Shown here piece by piece: positions 45,603 through 59,012 of a DNA stretch of 64,000 nt (its first letter is position 1; every line of letters starts with the position of its first letter). The notes under the pieces were generated by a model. The model searched no databases. It had not been told where the DNA came from and saw only the letters and a program-made list of their open reading frames with translations. This stretch comes from Chitinibacter bivalviorum (GTDB lineage: Bacteria; Pseudomonadota; Gammaproteobacteria; Burkholderiales; Chitinibacteraceae): the NCBI RefSeq assembly GCF_013403565.1, contig NZ_CP058627.1, positions 1,488,001 to 1,552,000 of the forward strand. Reading direction: 5' to 3'. Both the position numbers and the translations under genes were made by a program.

Positions 45603-45979
45603 TCGTCTTTCCAATATTTAGCTTTAGCTGGAATCACATACCGCACTCCGCCGCGCGGATCAGCCATATCACCTTCAAATCGGGGAATGAGGTGGATATG
45701 CAAATGCGGTACGGTTTGCCCCGCTGCTGGACCATCATTGATGCCGATGTTGTAAGCGCTTGGTGTGAACTCACGATCCAGCACGAGTTTGGCCTGGTCG
45801 AGCAAATCAAATAAATCATCACGCTCTGGTCGGCTTAGCTCGAAAAACGACCCAATGTGTCGGTGTGGAATAATCAACGTATGCCCCGGAGAAACAGGGA
45901 AACCATCACGAATGACAAAGCCTGATGCATTACGATCAATGATTCGCTCGGCGGGGATAGCGCAAAATGGGCAGGACAT
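45599..45979 (-). CDS. HIT (histidine triad) family protein
   Basis: 126 aa, the usual size. 'CPFCAI' at the N-terminus and the triad 'VPHLHIHLIPR' near residue 95 are diagnostic; 'IIPHRHIGSF' is also typical. HIT proteins hydrolyse nucleoside phosphoramidates or dinucleoside polyphosphates. Translational coupling to an HNH nuclease gene (ATGA) is unusual for this housekeeping-like family and suggests a recruited role in the island. Confidence 0.92.
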   Translation of the reverse strand: MSCPFCAIPAERIIDRNASGFVIRDGFPVSPGHTLIIPHRHIGSFFELSRPERDDLFDLLDQAKLVLDREFTPSAYNIGINDGPAAGQTVPHLHIHLIPRFEGDMADPRGGVRYVIPAKAKYWKDE

Positions 45980-46074
45980 GAGGTGGCTCTATGATTAATG
46001 GAGGAGACTGATTAATCTTTCAGCAACCCCAATCTGATGCTGACTATTGTGCTCAATATTGCGCTTGGCGTAAA

Positions 46075-46158
46075 TCATAGTAAGTGTAATAAAAACGGGA
46101 TGGCGGCCGCACACACAAATAAGACCCACCCATCGGCACTAATTTTGCTGTAATCCAT
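46075..46158 (-). CDS. Possible 27-aa membrane peptide
   Basis: 'MDYSKISADGWVLFVCAAA' followed by a hydrophobic end (IPFLLHLL). The ATG is preceded by GGGGGTGA at good spacing, and the peptide is one transmembrane helix. It lies in the 308-bp region between the divergent HIT and WYL-SIR2 genes, pointing toward no other gene nearby. Evidence is limited to the ribosome site and helix, so it may be chance. Confidence 0.33.
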   Translation of the reverse strand: MDYSKISADGWVLFVCAAAIPFLLHLL

Positions 46159-46287
46159 TTGATCACCCCCATCTGACATAAATGGCTGCACTCTACCTTC
46201 ATGACTGGCTCACATGATGAGCTAGTATTTGTGCGACTATCTTATTTTTCACTTACACTAGCTTGATTGCTACACGGTGAGTTGATG

Positions 46288-48141
46288 ATGAGTCAGAACG
46301 AGCGCTTTTACCGCATTAACCAGTTACTGCAAGATCGCAAGGTCGTGCCGCGTCATGTGTTTTTGGATGAGCTAGGTATTTCGCTGGCCACGTTCAAACG
46401 CGATCTGGAATACCTGCGCGACCGGCTCAATGCCCCCATTGAGTATGATCGTGCAGTTGGCGGTTATCGTTTTGTTCAGGCCCATACTGGCCCGAAGTTT
46501 GAATTGCCAGGTTTGTGGTTTTCCTCGTCGGAAGTGCATGCATTGCTCACGATGCAGCATTTGCTCGAGCAACTAGAACCTAGCCTACTCGGTGCACAAA
46601 TTGCGCCTTTGCTGTCGCGCTTGCATACCATGCTCGATACCGGTGACGTACCGGCCGAGCAAATCGGCCAGCGTATTCGCATTTTGCGCTCAACGTCCCG
46701 CCCGTATGAACCCGCCGATTTTGGACCGATTGCGATGGCAGTATTACAGCGCCGCCAATTGCGCTTTAACTACTTTGTCCGTTCACGCAATGCTGCCAGT
46801 GCTCGGCTCGTCTCACCGCAACGCTTGGTGCATTACCGTGATAATTGGTATTTGGATGCCTGGTGTCATGAGCGCGATGCACTGCGCTCATTTTCGCTGG
46901 ATGCGATCGAAGCAGTGCAGCTACTCGATGATCCAGCACTCACGATTGCTGATGCAGATTTAGATGACGAACTAGGCAGTGGTTACGGCATTTTTGCAGG
47001 TAAAACGGTGCAATGGGCCGAACTATGTTTCTCGGCTGAGCGAGCCCGCTATGTCTGCAAAGAAACGTGGCACCAAGATCAGACCAGCGAATGGTTAGCC
47101 GATGGGCGCTATTTATTGCGCATTCCCTACAGCGATGAGCGCGAGCTCTTAATGGATATTCTGCGCCATGGGGCAGATGTTGAAGTGCTAGCCCCCAGCG
47201 GGTTGCGCAGTGCGCTGCGCGATAAGATTACCCAGATGCAGGCCATTTATAGTGCGAGTGATGATGAAAAAACCATCTCAGCGCCAGCGCTCAATTTAAG
47301 CCCACTGCATGCAGCGGCAAAGCAAGCGGCGCAGGTGCTTGAAGGAGCCGATGCCTTATTGATTACAGCCGGGGCAGGCATGGGCGTTGATTCGGGCTTG
47401 CCTGATTTTCGGGGTGATCATGGTTTCTGGCAGGCCTACCCTGCCCTAGGCAAAGCCCAGATTGCATTTACTGATGTCGCCAGCCCACACACGTTTAAGA
47501 ACGACCCAGCGTTGGCGTGGGGATTTTATGGTCACCGGCTCAATCTGTATCGCGCAACGATTCCGCATGCCGGCTTTCATTTGCTGCGCGAATGGGGTGA
47601 ACAGCTAGAGCATGGTTATCAGGTCTACACCAGCAATGTGGACGGGCAGTTTCAAAAGGCGGGGTTTGATTCACAAAGAATCGTCGAATGCCATGGCTCG
47701 ATTCACCATCTGCAATGCCTCAACGCTTGCAACGGCAAGATTGAATCGGCAGATTGGTTTGAGCCACAGATCGATGCCGATGCATGCCGCATTTTAAGCC
47801 AAATGCCCACCTGCCCTGATTGTGGCGCACTGATGCGCCCGAATATCCTGATGTTTGGTGATTGGGAGTGGCAGCAAGATCGTTGTATCGAGCAACAGCA
47901 GCACATGAATCAATGGCTAAATCGCCCCAAGCGCTTAGTGATCATTGAAATGGGTGCAGGTACGGCGATAGCGACCATTCGCCGTTTGAATGAACGCATT
48001 ATGACTCAGCAACAACAACTGAATCCAAACCTGATTCGCATTAACCCCACCGAACCCGATGGGCCAGCAGGCACGATCAGCCTGCAAACTGGCGCTTTAA
48101 ATGGGCTGCAATTGATTCAGTCTATGCGCCAACGCGAATAA
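46288..48141 (+). CDS. WYL-domain transcriptional regulator fused to a SIR2 sirtuin
   Basis: 617 aa from the ATG at 46288, six bases after GGTGAG. Residues about 1-60 are a helix-turn-helix ('RFYRINQLLQDRKVVPRHVF', 'SLATFKRDLEYLR'); about 130-320 are a WYL ligand-sensing domain and its C-terminal extension. After a short linker, residues about 345-617 form a complete sirtuin: 'ITAGAGMGVDSGLPDFRG', 'YTSNVDGQFQKAGF', catalytic His in 'ECHGSIHHLQC' (about 469) and two zinc Cys pairs (near 476/480 and 509/512). It therefore looks like an NAD-dependent deacylase rather than a ThsA-like NADase. WYL regulators commonly control defence loci; it faces the HIT-HNH-SMC operon across 308 bp. Confidence 0.9.
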   Translation: MSQNERFYRINQLLQDRKVVPRHVFLDELGISLATFKRDLEYLRDRLNAPIEYDRAVGGYRFVQAHTGPKFELPGLWFSSSEVHALLTMQHLLEQLEPSLLGAQIAPLLSRLHTMLDTGDVPAEQIGQRIRILRSTSRPYEPADFGPIAMAVLQRRQLRFNYFVRSRNAASARLVSPQRLVHYRDNWYLDAWCHERDALRSFSLDAIEAVQLLDDPALTIADADLDDELGSGYGIFAGKTVQWAELCFSAERARYVCKETWHQDQTSEWLADGRYLLRIPYSDERELLMDILRHGADVEVLAPSGLRSALRDKITQMQAIYSASDDEKTISAPALNLSPLHAAAKQAAQVLEGADALLITAGAGMGVDSGLPDFRGDHGFWQAYPALGKAQIAFTDVASPHTFKNDPALAWGFYGHRLNLYRATIPHAGFHLLREWGEQLEHGYQVYTSNVDGQFQKAGFDSQRIVECHGSIHHLQCLNACNGKIESADWFEPQIDADACRILSQMPTCPDCGALMRPNILMFGDWEWQQDRCIEQQQHMNQWLNRPKRLVIIEMGAGTAIATIRRLNERIMTQQQQLNPNLIRINPTEPDGPAGTISLQTGALNGLQLIQSMRQRE

Positions 48142-48254
48142 GGCTTGAGACTGCACGATGCCAAGGACTTCACCATAAAAATACGAGTGGGTGACCGGCT
48201 TCCCCGTACTCACACAGTGCAATTGAATTTACATTTTTGACAAAGGCTTCCAGC

Positions 48255-49649
48255 ATGCACGACATCATCTGCCCTCATTGCAGTACCGCCTTCACCATTG
48301 ACGAAGCAGGCTATGCCGATATTTTGAAGCAGGTGCGCGATGCGGATTTTGAAAAACAAATCCACGAACGACTTGCGCTGGCAGAACAGGATAAGAAAAA
48401 CGCCGTCGCGCTAGCACAAGCGCAAATCGCCAACGAACTGCAGCGCGATGCAGCGACAAAAGAAGCTGAAATTCAGGAATTAAAAGCCAAGCTCGAAGCC
48501 ACCGCCGTAGAGCAGCAACTGGCGGTGAGCGAAGCCCTGAAAGCAGTTGAAAAGCAGCGTGATGCGGTGGCCAATGAATTAGCCAAAGCCAAGCAAGACG
48601 TCGAAGCGGCAGCCAAACTGGCCGAGGCGCAGCGCGAGAATGCTTTGCAAAAAGTTGCGGCAACGAAAGACGCTGAAATCCAAGCGCTCAAAGCCCAACT
48701 CCAAGCTGGTCAAGTGTCGCAGCAATTGGCAGTAACACAAGCGGTCAGCGCAGTTGAAAAAGAGCGTGAAGCACTGCGCAGCCGCCTGCAACACGTTGAA
48801 CTAGAAAAAACACTGGCCGAGCAATCGCTGAAAGAGCGCTACGAAACCCAGATCAAAGATCGCGATGATGCGATTGAACGTCTGCGCGATATGAAGGCCA
48901 AGCTATCGACCAAGATGATTGGCGAAACGCTGGAGCAGCATTGCGAAACCGAATTTAATCGCATTCGCGCCACTGCATTTCCACGCGCCTACTTTGAAAA
49001 AGACAATGACGCGCGCAGCGGCAGTAAAGGCGACTATATCTTCCGCGACAGCGATGAAGCGGGAAATGAGATCGTGTCAATCATGTTCGAAATGAAGAAC
49101 GAGAGCGACACCACCGCCACCAAAAAGAAAAACGAAGATTTTCTGAAAGAACTCGACAAAGATCGCGCAGAGAAAGGCTGCGAGTATGCGATTTTAGTTT
49201 CACTACTGGAACCTGAAAGCGAGCTTTATAACACCGGGATTGTCGACATGTTTCACCGCTATCCCAAAATGTATGTGGTGCGGCCGCAGTTTTTTATTCC
49301 GATCATCACGCTTCTGCGAAATGCGGCGATGAACTCGCTGCAGTACAAATCCGAGCTCGCCTTGGTCAAAGCGCAGAACATCGACATTACCAATTTCGAA
49401 CTGGAGCTAGATAACTTCAAATCTGCATTTGGTAAGAACTATGAACTGGCCTCAAGACGCTTCCAGACAGCAATTGATGAAATCGATAAATCAATCGATC
49501 ACCTGCAAAAAACCAAAGAAGCCCTGCTCGGCACCGATCGTAATCTCCGCCTAGCCAACGATAAGGCCCAAGATGTGACGATCAAAAAACTCACGCGCAA
49601 TAATCCAACCATGGCCAGCAAATTTGCGGAGTTAAAAGATCTGGAATAA
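48255..49649 (+). CDS. DUF2130 coiled-coil protein
   Basis: 464 aa from the ATG at 48255 with AAAGG eight bases upstream. A short zinc-ribbon-like start ('IICPHCST') is followed by a coiled coil (about 30-210) containing an internal duplication: '[20 protein letters not shown]' recurs about 75 residues later as '[20 protein letters not shown]'. The conserved DUF2130 core follows ('[10 protein letters not shown]', 'IMFEMKNES', '[17 protein letters not shown]'). The Asp...Glu-x-Lys arrangement is compatible with a PD-(D/E)xK nuclease fold, unproven. It lies about 110 bp after the WYL-SIR2 gene on the same strand. Confidence 0.87.
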   Translation: MHDIICPHCSTAFTIDEAGYADILKQVRDADFEKQIHERLALAEQDKKNAVALAQAQIANELQRDAATKEAEIQELKAKLEATAVEQQLAVSEALKAVEKQRDAVANELAKAKQDVEAAAKLAEAQRENALQKVAATKDAEIQALKAQLQAGQVSQQLAVTQAVSAVEKEREALRSRLQHVELEKTLAEQSLKERYETQIKDRDDAIERLRDMKAKLSTKMIGETLEQHCETEFNRIRATAFPRAYFEKDNDARSGSKGDYIFRDSDEAGNEIVSIMFEMKNESDTTATKKKNEDFLKELDKDRAEKGCEYAILVSLLEPESELYNTGIVDMFHRYPKMYVVRPQFFIPIITLLRNAAMNSLQYKSELALVKAQNIDITNFELELDNFKSAFGKNYELASRRFQTAIDEIDKSIDHLQKTKEALLGTDRNLRLANDKAQDVTIKKLTRNNPTMASKFAELKDLE

Positions 49650-49737
49650 CTGCGGCGACAGAATCTTTCCTTAGCAACAAGGCCACTTGAGCAACTATCG
49701 TTAGATCGACCTGTGCAGATTTTAATAAGGAGAAAAT

Positions 49738-49848
49738 ATGACGATCACTGATCTCTTGCCTGCACTGGGCTTGCTACTGATCTTTGCCTTGGCTGCGCTG
49801 TGGCTTGTTGTGCGATCTGGCAAGAAAAGGTCCAAGTCTCATCAGTAA
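49738..49848 (+). CDS. 36-aa single-pass membrane protein
   Basis: A strong AAGGAG site eight bases upstream, then 'MTITDLLPALGLLLIFALAA' continuing to a basic tail ('GKKRSKSHQ'). One transmembrane helix with the positive end predicted inside. The family is not recognised. It sits 88 bp after the DUF2130 gene on the same strand. The combination of ribosome site, helix and charged tail makes a real gene likely despite the size. Confidence 0.6.
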   Translation: MTITDLLPALGLLLIFALAALWLVVRSGKKRSKSHQ

Positions 49849-49954
49849 ATGAACCGAACTTCGATCGGTTTGAAGGTATGAAGGTTTGGCAGGCTCATGT
49901 GGCGAGCTAGGGCATTGGCTAAGCTACACTTATTCATACTCGCATTAGGTCGAT

Positions 49955-51652
49955 ATGCCAACTGCAACAACGTTAGAACGAGTATCCATGCAAGGTGCGC
50001 GGCAGTTGGTAATTTGGCCTTCACCCAGCGCGTCGCAACACCTCGTCGTGACCGCCGATGCACCGCAATTGATCTTGCTGGAGTTAGACAATGGCCAATG
50101 TTTGATGCTGCTGTTGGCTTTAGGTGAGTTGATGCGAGATGTCTGCCAGCAATACGATATGGCCACTCCTGAATGGCTAGATTGTCGCAGCCTCGATATA
50201 CCTCTCGATCAAATGCTGACGGCACTGAATCGGGAGCAACGGCCATTTGTAGCGAGTACCTTGGCCGATTGGCAGGCCTATTTTTTCACAGTCGTACGCT
50301 GGCCGATTTATTGCGTGGCGGTTGAGCGCTTTAATAGCCAATTACCGCGCAAGCTCAGTCATTTTGCGCGCTGCAAACGCCTTTTTCAGCCCACTCAGCT
50401 CGGAGCATTTGCTCTACAACTACAATTTGCACAGCTCATTCAGTCCTGGCCAAGCACGATTCCATTAAGTTTCGAACACTACAACTTACTCATTCATGGC
50501 GATGAAACGGTGCGGCGTAATCGCTTTGATGCATTACGGGTTTTTCCTTTGAGTGCCAAATTGTGGGGAAATAGCGATCCAGGTGCCGATGTTTTATGTC
50601 ACGCAATTGATACCGGCCAAGCCTTAATCCCCGGACTCGCGCAGCATGCCCAAGTGAATAGTGAAGTTGCACGCTGGTGTTTGCCACTCAAAGTCAGCGA
50701 TTTGCCCACTTGCCTGGTTTTACGCCCAGTGGCCGAGATTGTTCAATGGTGCGCGATGATCGCCCGTGAGAAACGTCCAACATCGCCTGCCGAATGGCAG
50801 ATTGTCGGCATGATGTTGCAGGCATGGTTAGGCCAAATGCCCTGGCAAAGCTTAGTGAGAGCGTGGCTACCAACATTGAGTCAACTCGGCTGGCAGAACG
50901 CCATGACTAAAGCACGGCAATGTTTTCCGGCAGAAAACCCGTTTGAAGTGATTGAAGATTTTCTTGAATCGCTAGCACGCTACATTCGCGCCATTAATCC
51001 GCAATACCAAGCTGATGAGGACGGTGTGCGTGATACCACGCTGGAACAACAGCTGGCTCAGGCCCTATCGCGATTGAGCCCGTGGCAAGTACTGCTTGCT
51101 GGACGATATTGGTTGCGGCAATTACATCGACCATTACCCAACAAGCAGGCCGTCGTAGCGTCTCCCCGCGTATGGCCTTCTCCGCTCACATCACCATGGC
51201 ACCACCAGCTAGGATATGTTATCCCGCTGCGTTCGGATGCAGAACTCATCCGCGAAGGGAGCGCGATGCATCATTGCGTGGCCAGCCGTGCAATTGATTG
51301 TATTCAGTCATCGATGTTTATTTTTTCAGTCCGCTCACCTGATGATGAGCGTTTGTCGACAGTTCAACTCAAGCTGAATCAACGCCAAGACGGCGGATAT
51401 CATTGGACGATCTATGAACATCGTGGCCTGCAAAACAGTCCCCCTTCCGCCCAAGCGCAAATTTTAGTGCGTGAACTACTCGCTATGTTCAACCAGTTTA
51501 GTGATGATGAATTGTGCAATCTATTTCGCAAAAAAACGCCCGCATCCCCGGAGCCAGAAACACCAAATATAGACATTGCTCAGCTAGCAACTGAAAGAAC
51601 AATCATGGCTCACAGGTATCTGCACACAAAATTGCAGCAATTCTTAGGGTAA
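49955..51652 (+). CDS. PcfJ-like domain protein
   Basis: 565 aa. The C-terminal region carries the PcfJ signature: 'ELIREGSAMHHCVASRA' followed by 'SMFIFSVRS', 'STVQLKL' and 'WTIYEHRGLQN'. The N-terminal 350 residues are unassigned. PcfJ-like proteins were first named from conjugative plasmids and are widespread in bacterial chromosomes; their function is unknown. It is the last gene of the island before a gene-poor stretch. The start may instead be the Met at 49988. Confidence 0.8.
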   Translation: MPTATTLERVSMQGARQLVIWPSPSASQHLVVTADAPQLILLELDNGQCLMLLLALGELMRDVCQQYDMATPEWLDCRSLDIPLDQMLTALNREQRPFVASTLADWQAYFFTVVRWPIYCVAVERFNSQLPRKLSHFARCKRLFQPTQLGAFALQLQFAQLIQSWPSTIPLSFEHYNLLIHGDETVRRNRFDALRVFPLSAKLWGNSDPGADVLCHAIDTGQALIPGLAQHAQVNSEVARWCLPLKVSDLPTCLVLRPVAEIVQWCAMIAREKRPTSPAEWQIVGMMLQAWLGQMPWQSLVRAWLPTLSQLGWQNAMTKARQCFPAENPFEVIEDFLESLARYIRAINPQYQADEDGVRDTTLEQQLAQALSRLSPWQVLLAGRYWLRQLHRPLPNKQAVVASPRVWPSPLTSPWHHQLGYVIPLRSDAELIREGSAMHHCVASRAIDCIQSSMFIFSVRSPDDERLSTVQLKLNQRQDGGYHWTIYEHRGLQNSPPSAQAQILVRELLAMFNQFSDDELCNLFRKKTPASPEPETPNIDIAQLATERTIMAHRYLHTKLQQFLG

Positions 51653-52232
51653 CTCCTTCAATAATTAGTGCAGCCCTAGTGCAAGCAACCAGACGCCTGG
51701 CTGGCCATCACTTCATGTGGATGAGCCGATTAGCCCCCCCCCAAAAAAAAATTGCGACAATAACGCCGACAGTTATCAGGAAAAGTGAAAATCCTACAGA
51801 GAAATGGTACAGCTCCAACCCCATACTCACATACCGATTTGCCAACCTACATTGAAGCACTTTGCACTTCATCTACGTCTCGTCTCAAGGGTAGTAATTG
51901 AAATCGAAGCTAGCTCAAAGCTGCTTCTTAACACTAACAGAAAAAACGAATTATTCGTGTTTATGCAGTACAAAGCTAGCAGAGACGAAACCTGTCCCCA
52001 TTTCTGTCCCCTTTTTAAAAAACAAACTAACAGAACTCAATAATAGCAACGGATCTAGGGCATGATTTCAACTCCCCCCACCCCACTTGTTTCACAAAGC
52101 TTCAAGAAATTATGGCGTAATGCATAAAGTGGCAGTAATGCCAATTTATGCTTTATTTTTCGAAGTGCCACATTATGCTTTATCACAAAAATGTGATAGC
52201 CCCGAAAAATGCTACTAGTTAGGGTAAGCAAC

Positions 52233-52266
52233 AAAAAAGCCAACTTAAAGTCGGCTTTATTGTTTT
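52233..52266 (-). terminator. Rho-independent terminator
   Basis: AAAGCCAACTT / AAGTCGGCTTT stem (one mismatch) with a T6 run on the minus strand. It sits just after the minus-strand gene remnant ending at 52300. The stretch 51653-52230 shows no gene, only a C9A9 tract at 51734-51751. Confidence 0.65.
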
Positions 52267-52299
52267 GTAACACGACGGGGGTCAGCTGATACCCAACCC

Positions 52300-52440
52300 C
52301 TACTTTACTTCATTCAGAACATCATAGAGATGCTCAACTCTCATTAGAATTTCATGCGGTACATTTCGCTCGATTTCGCGAAGATTAATGGAGCGGCCTT
52401 CTTCGATAATTTCACGACAGGCAGATTCTAAAATTGGTTT
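52300..52440 (-). pseudogene. 3' end of a lost gene
   Basis: The frame reads 'KPILESACREIIEEGRSINL' and 'REIERNVPHEILMRVEHLYD' then 'VLNEVK' stop: strongly protein-like, amphipathic helices. No start codon is available before an upstream stop. It retains a terminator after its stop, consistent with the tail of a deleted gene. The family is not recognised. Confidence 0.45.
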
Positions 52441-52533
52441 TATTAGCGACAGCGATCACGATTGCAGGCACCACGGATCATATCAAAAGAGCGCGATTCT
52501 ACTCTATGGAGTTTCATTTCCTTCGCGCAAAGC

Positions 52534-52567
52534 AAAAAGCCCAGCTCGATTGAGCTGGGCTTTCTTT
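52534..52567 (-). terminator. rRNA operon terminator
   Basis: AAAGCCCAGCTC (52536-52547) and GAGCTGGGCTTT (52552-52563) form a perfect 12-bp stem with a GATT loop, with a short T-tract in the minus direction. It lies directly after the 5S gene in the direction of rrn transcription. Confidence 0.85.
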
Positions 52568-52573
52568 AGGGGA

Positions 52574-52688
52574 GTCTGGCAATGACCTACTTTCACACGG
52601 GCTATCCGCACTATCATCGGCGCTGAGGCGTTTCACTGTCCTGTTCGGGATGGGAAGGAGTGGGACCACCTCGCTATGGTCACCAGAC
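52574..52688 (-). rRNA. rrf: 5S ribosomal RNA
   Basis: About 115 nt; the minus strand begins GTCTGGTGACCATAGCGAGG and contains CCCATCCCGAACAGG, typical of 5S rRNA. It is the last gene of the 16S-Ile-Ala-23S-5S operon. Ends are accurate to a few bases. Confidence 0.95.
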
Positions 52689-52846
52689 AAAACTGGGTGA
52701 GTCACTGTTCTTTCAAACAATCACTCGAAATAGAAGAAGTCTTAACAATCAGTTGATTCGCTACACTCATCAACTGATCTCATATCTCTTAACTTGTATT
52801 GGGTCGATTATACCATCAGCCGCTTAACGCGTCTCAGGTTATAGGA

Positions 52847-55735
<2,889 letters not shown>

Positions 55736-56082
55736 CCTCAAACACGTTTTACCGTACTCTTGGTCAGAGTTTCGTATTTACGACTTGTTGAATAGTTTCT
55801 CACGCTATTCAACGGCTGACTTTTACATCAGCAGATACAATCAACCCAATTTATTACTGTAAAAACAAGTCACCCTGTTTTCACATTGTTTAATTAGGAG
55901 ATATTACTTCTTCTATTTTGTTAAAGAACGATACAGATGTCTTTCGACATTCCGATTTAAGAAACCAGAACAAAATCAACAACCCGAATCCCAACTACTG
56001 ATCCGTCTATTGACTGAATTCTAAATTCTTGACAGTGACTTTTTTGCTGCACCACTGTTTGCACAGTGCTCGCCGCAAGGTG

Positions 56083-56158
56083 TGGTGGAGGATGACGGGA
56101 TCGAACCGACGACCCCCTGCTTGCAAAGCAGGTGCTCTCCCAACTGAGCTAATCCCCC
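56083..56158 (-). tRNA. tRNA-Ala (anticodon TGC)
   Basis: 76 nt including encoded CCA. Minus-strand GGGGGATTAGCTCAGTTGGG, anticodon loop CTTTGCAAG giving TGC, and TTCGATCC T-loop. It lies in the 16S-23S spacer. Confidence 0.96.
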
Positions 56159-56197
56159 AATCTGGCATTACTAAGCTGTTTCCACTTACTAGGTAAG

Positions 56198-56274
56198 TGG
56201 TGGGTCAAGCTGGAATCGAACCAGCGACCCCCGCCTTATCAAGACGGTGCTCTAACCGACTGAGCTACTGACCC
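56198..56274 (-). tRNA. tRNA-Ile (anticodon GAT)
   Basis: 77 nt including CCA. Minus-strand GGGTCAGTAGCTCAGTTGGT with anticodon loop CTTGATAAG giving GAT. It lies between 16S and tRNA-Ala as usual. Confidence 0.96.
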
Positions 56275-56467
56275 AGCTTTTGTCTTCACTAGATCAACCC
56301 TAACTTCGAGATTACCTTAGATAATCTACGCCGCCAGAGCGACTGACCCAGCTTCCAACCAAGTCCGTAACCCTGAGATCAATTGCTTCATCTCGCAGTT
56401 ACTTTCTCTGTATCTTCAAATTCTACAGCCGATGAGTGTGAGTACTTGACCCGCAGGTCTTTCTCTT

Positions 56468-58000
<1,533 letters not shown>

Positions 58001-58228
58001 TTAATCGCTATGCTATTTTTACTACTTGGCTTGTACTTCAATACTCAAAAGAACATCCGAGTTTGAACCGAAGTTCAGACTACAAATATTACTTTTTCAA
58101 TTGAGTGCAAGCACTTGTTTCGACTTACGAATCAAGCACTCACACTCATCGGCTGTATATTGTTAAAGATCGTTGCGACAACCAGAGAAACTTGTTTTGT
58201 TTCGCTGCGTCATCAGCAGAGAGGCCGA

Positions 58229-58257
58229 ACTATACCCACCGCCTCGAAACCCGTCAA
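58229..58257 (-). promoter_or_regulatory. rRNA operon promoter
   Basis: On the minus strand TTGACG (58257-58252) and TATAGT (58234-58229) are separated by exactly 17 nt, with a GC-rich discriminator after the -10 as expected for stringently controlled rrn promoters. It lies about 230 bp upstream of 16S. The rest of 58001-58460 is leader and upstream region without genes. Confidence 0.85.
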
Positions 58258-58460
58258 CACCTATCGGCAAAGAAAAGCGAAGAAAGGCGCTAAGTGGTTG
58301 ATCTAATTAGCAACCCAGATTGAAACATTTTTGCAGCAAACGCAAAAGCCACGTCCGCAGCACCAGCGGATTCGGTCAGAAATCGAGAAATAGAAGCAAA
58401 GAAACTGCAGAAAAAGCACGAAAGGCATGAAAACAGCGAAATCAACACGCCGAAAAGCAC

Positions 58461-58483
58461 ACAGCCCGCAAAAGCGGGCTGTT
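58461..58483. terminator. Terminator hairpin after the DUF934 gene
   Basis: ACAGCCCGC (58461-58469) and GCGGGCTGT (58474-58482) with an AAAA loop. It lies 26 bp after the DUF934 stop, separating the cys operon from the rrn promoter. Confidence 0.65.
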
Positions 58484-58508
58484 TATATATACAACTAATT
58501 ATTCAGAC

Positions 58509-59012
58509 TTAAGCAGCCACTGGGCGGCGCAGGAATAATGGGTTTGGCACGTCTACGCTTGATTGATAGAACTCGGTGAAGTCGTCGATGCCTTTAATCG
58601 CTTCATTGATGTCTTTATCTGCACGAACATCAAAGGCGGTAAAGCCACAGCGGGCCAGATAGTTAAGCGTATCTTTAAATACATCACCCACTGCACGCAA
58701 CTCGCCAGTAAAGCCATAACGTACACGCAGCAAGCGACCAATACTAAAGCCACGACCATCTGTGAACGCTGGGAAATCACAGGCGATCATTGAGAAGGTA
58801 TTGGCATCGACTGGCAAAGACTCTGGCTCATCATCTGGCGCAAAACACACCGCCACTTCACGCCCAGCCAAGGCTTCACGATTTGCCAGCCAGTATTGGT
58901 ACGGAACCAATATAGCGCCTTCACTTGGGACAGATACCCCTCCCTCTGCATCGGCGATTACGCGAGTCCAACGGTTTTCAACGATTTCACGATTGATGAT
59001 TACCTTAGACAT
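58509..59012 (-). CDS. DUF934 protein, sulfite-reductase partner
   Basis: 167 aa from the ATG at 59012, chosen for the AAGGAGA site before it; the longer frame overlaps cysI coding sequence. 'FPAFTDGRGFSIGRLLRVRY' and 'ELRAVGDVFKD' are hallmark DUF934 motifs. It overlaps the sulfite reductase gene by 8 bp, a pairing conserved in beta- and gamma-proteobacteria, so it acts in assimilatory sulfate reduction, perhaps as an electron-transfer or assembly partner. The exact role is not certain. Confidence 0.88.
   Translation of the reverse strand: MSKVIINREIVENRWTRVIADAEGGVSVPSEGAILVPYQYWLANREALAGREVAVCFAPDDEPESLPVDANTFSMIACDFPAFTDGRGFSIGRLLRVRYGFTGELRAVGDVFKDTLNYLARCGFTAFDVRADKDINEAIKGIDDFTEFYQSSVDVPNPLFLRRPVAA

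Noticed and set aside
46288..48141. ThsA/DSR-type NADase effector
   Set aside because: The sirtuin half keeps the four-cysteine zinc module and catalytic His of deacylases, which defence SIR2 NADases usually lack, so an NAD-depleting abortive role is less likely.
49842..50246. 134-codon leftward frame overlapping the PcfJ-like start
   Set aside because: Shadow of the PcfJ-like gene; composition is not protein-like.
51734..51751. C9A9 homopolymer tract as a phase-variation switch
   Set aside because: It lies outside any coding frame or recognisable promoter, so length changes would have no evident target.
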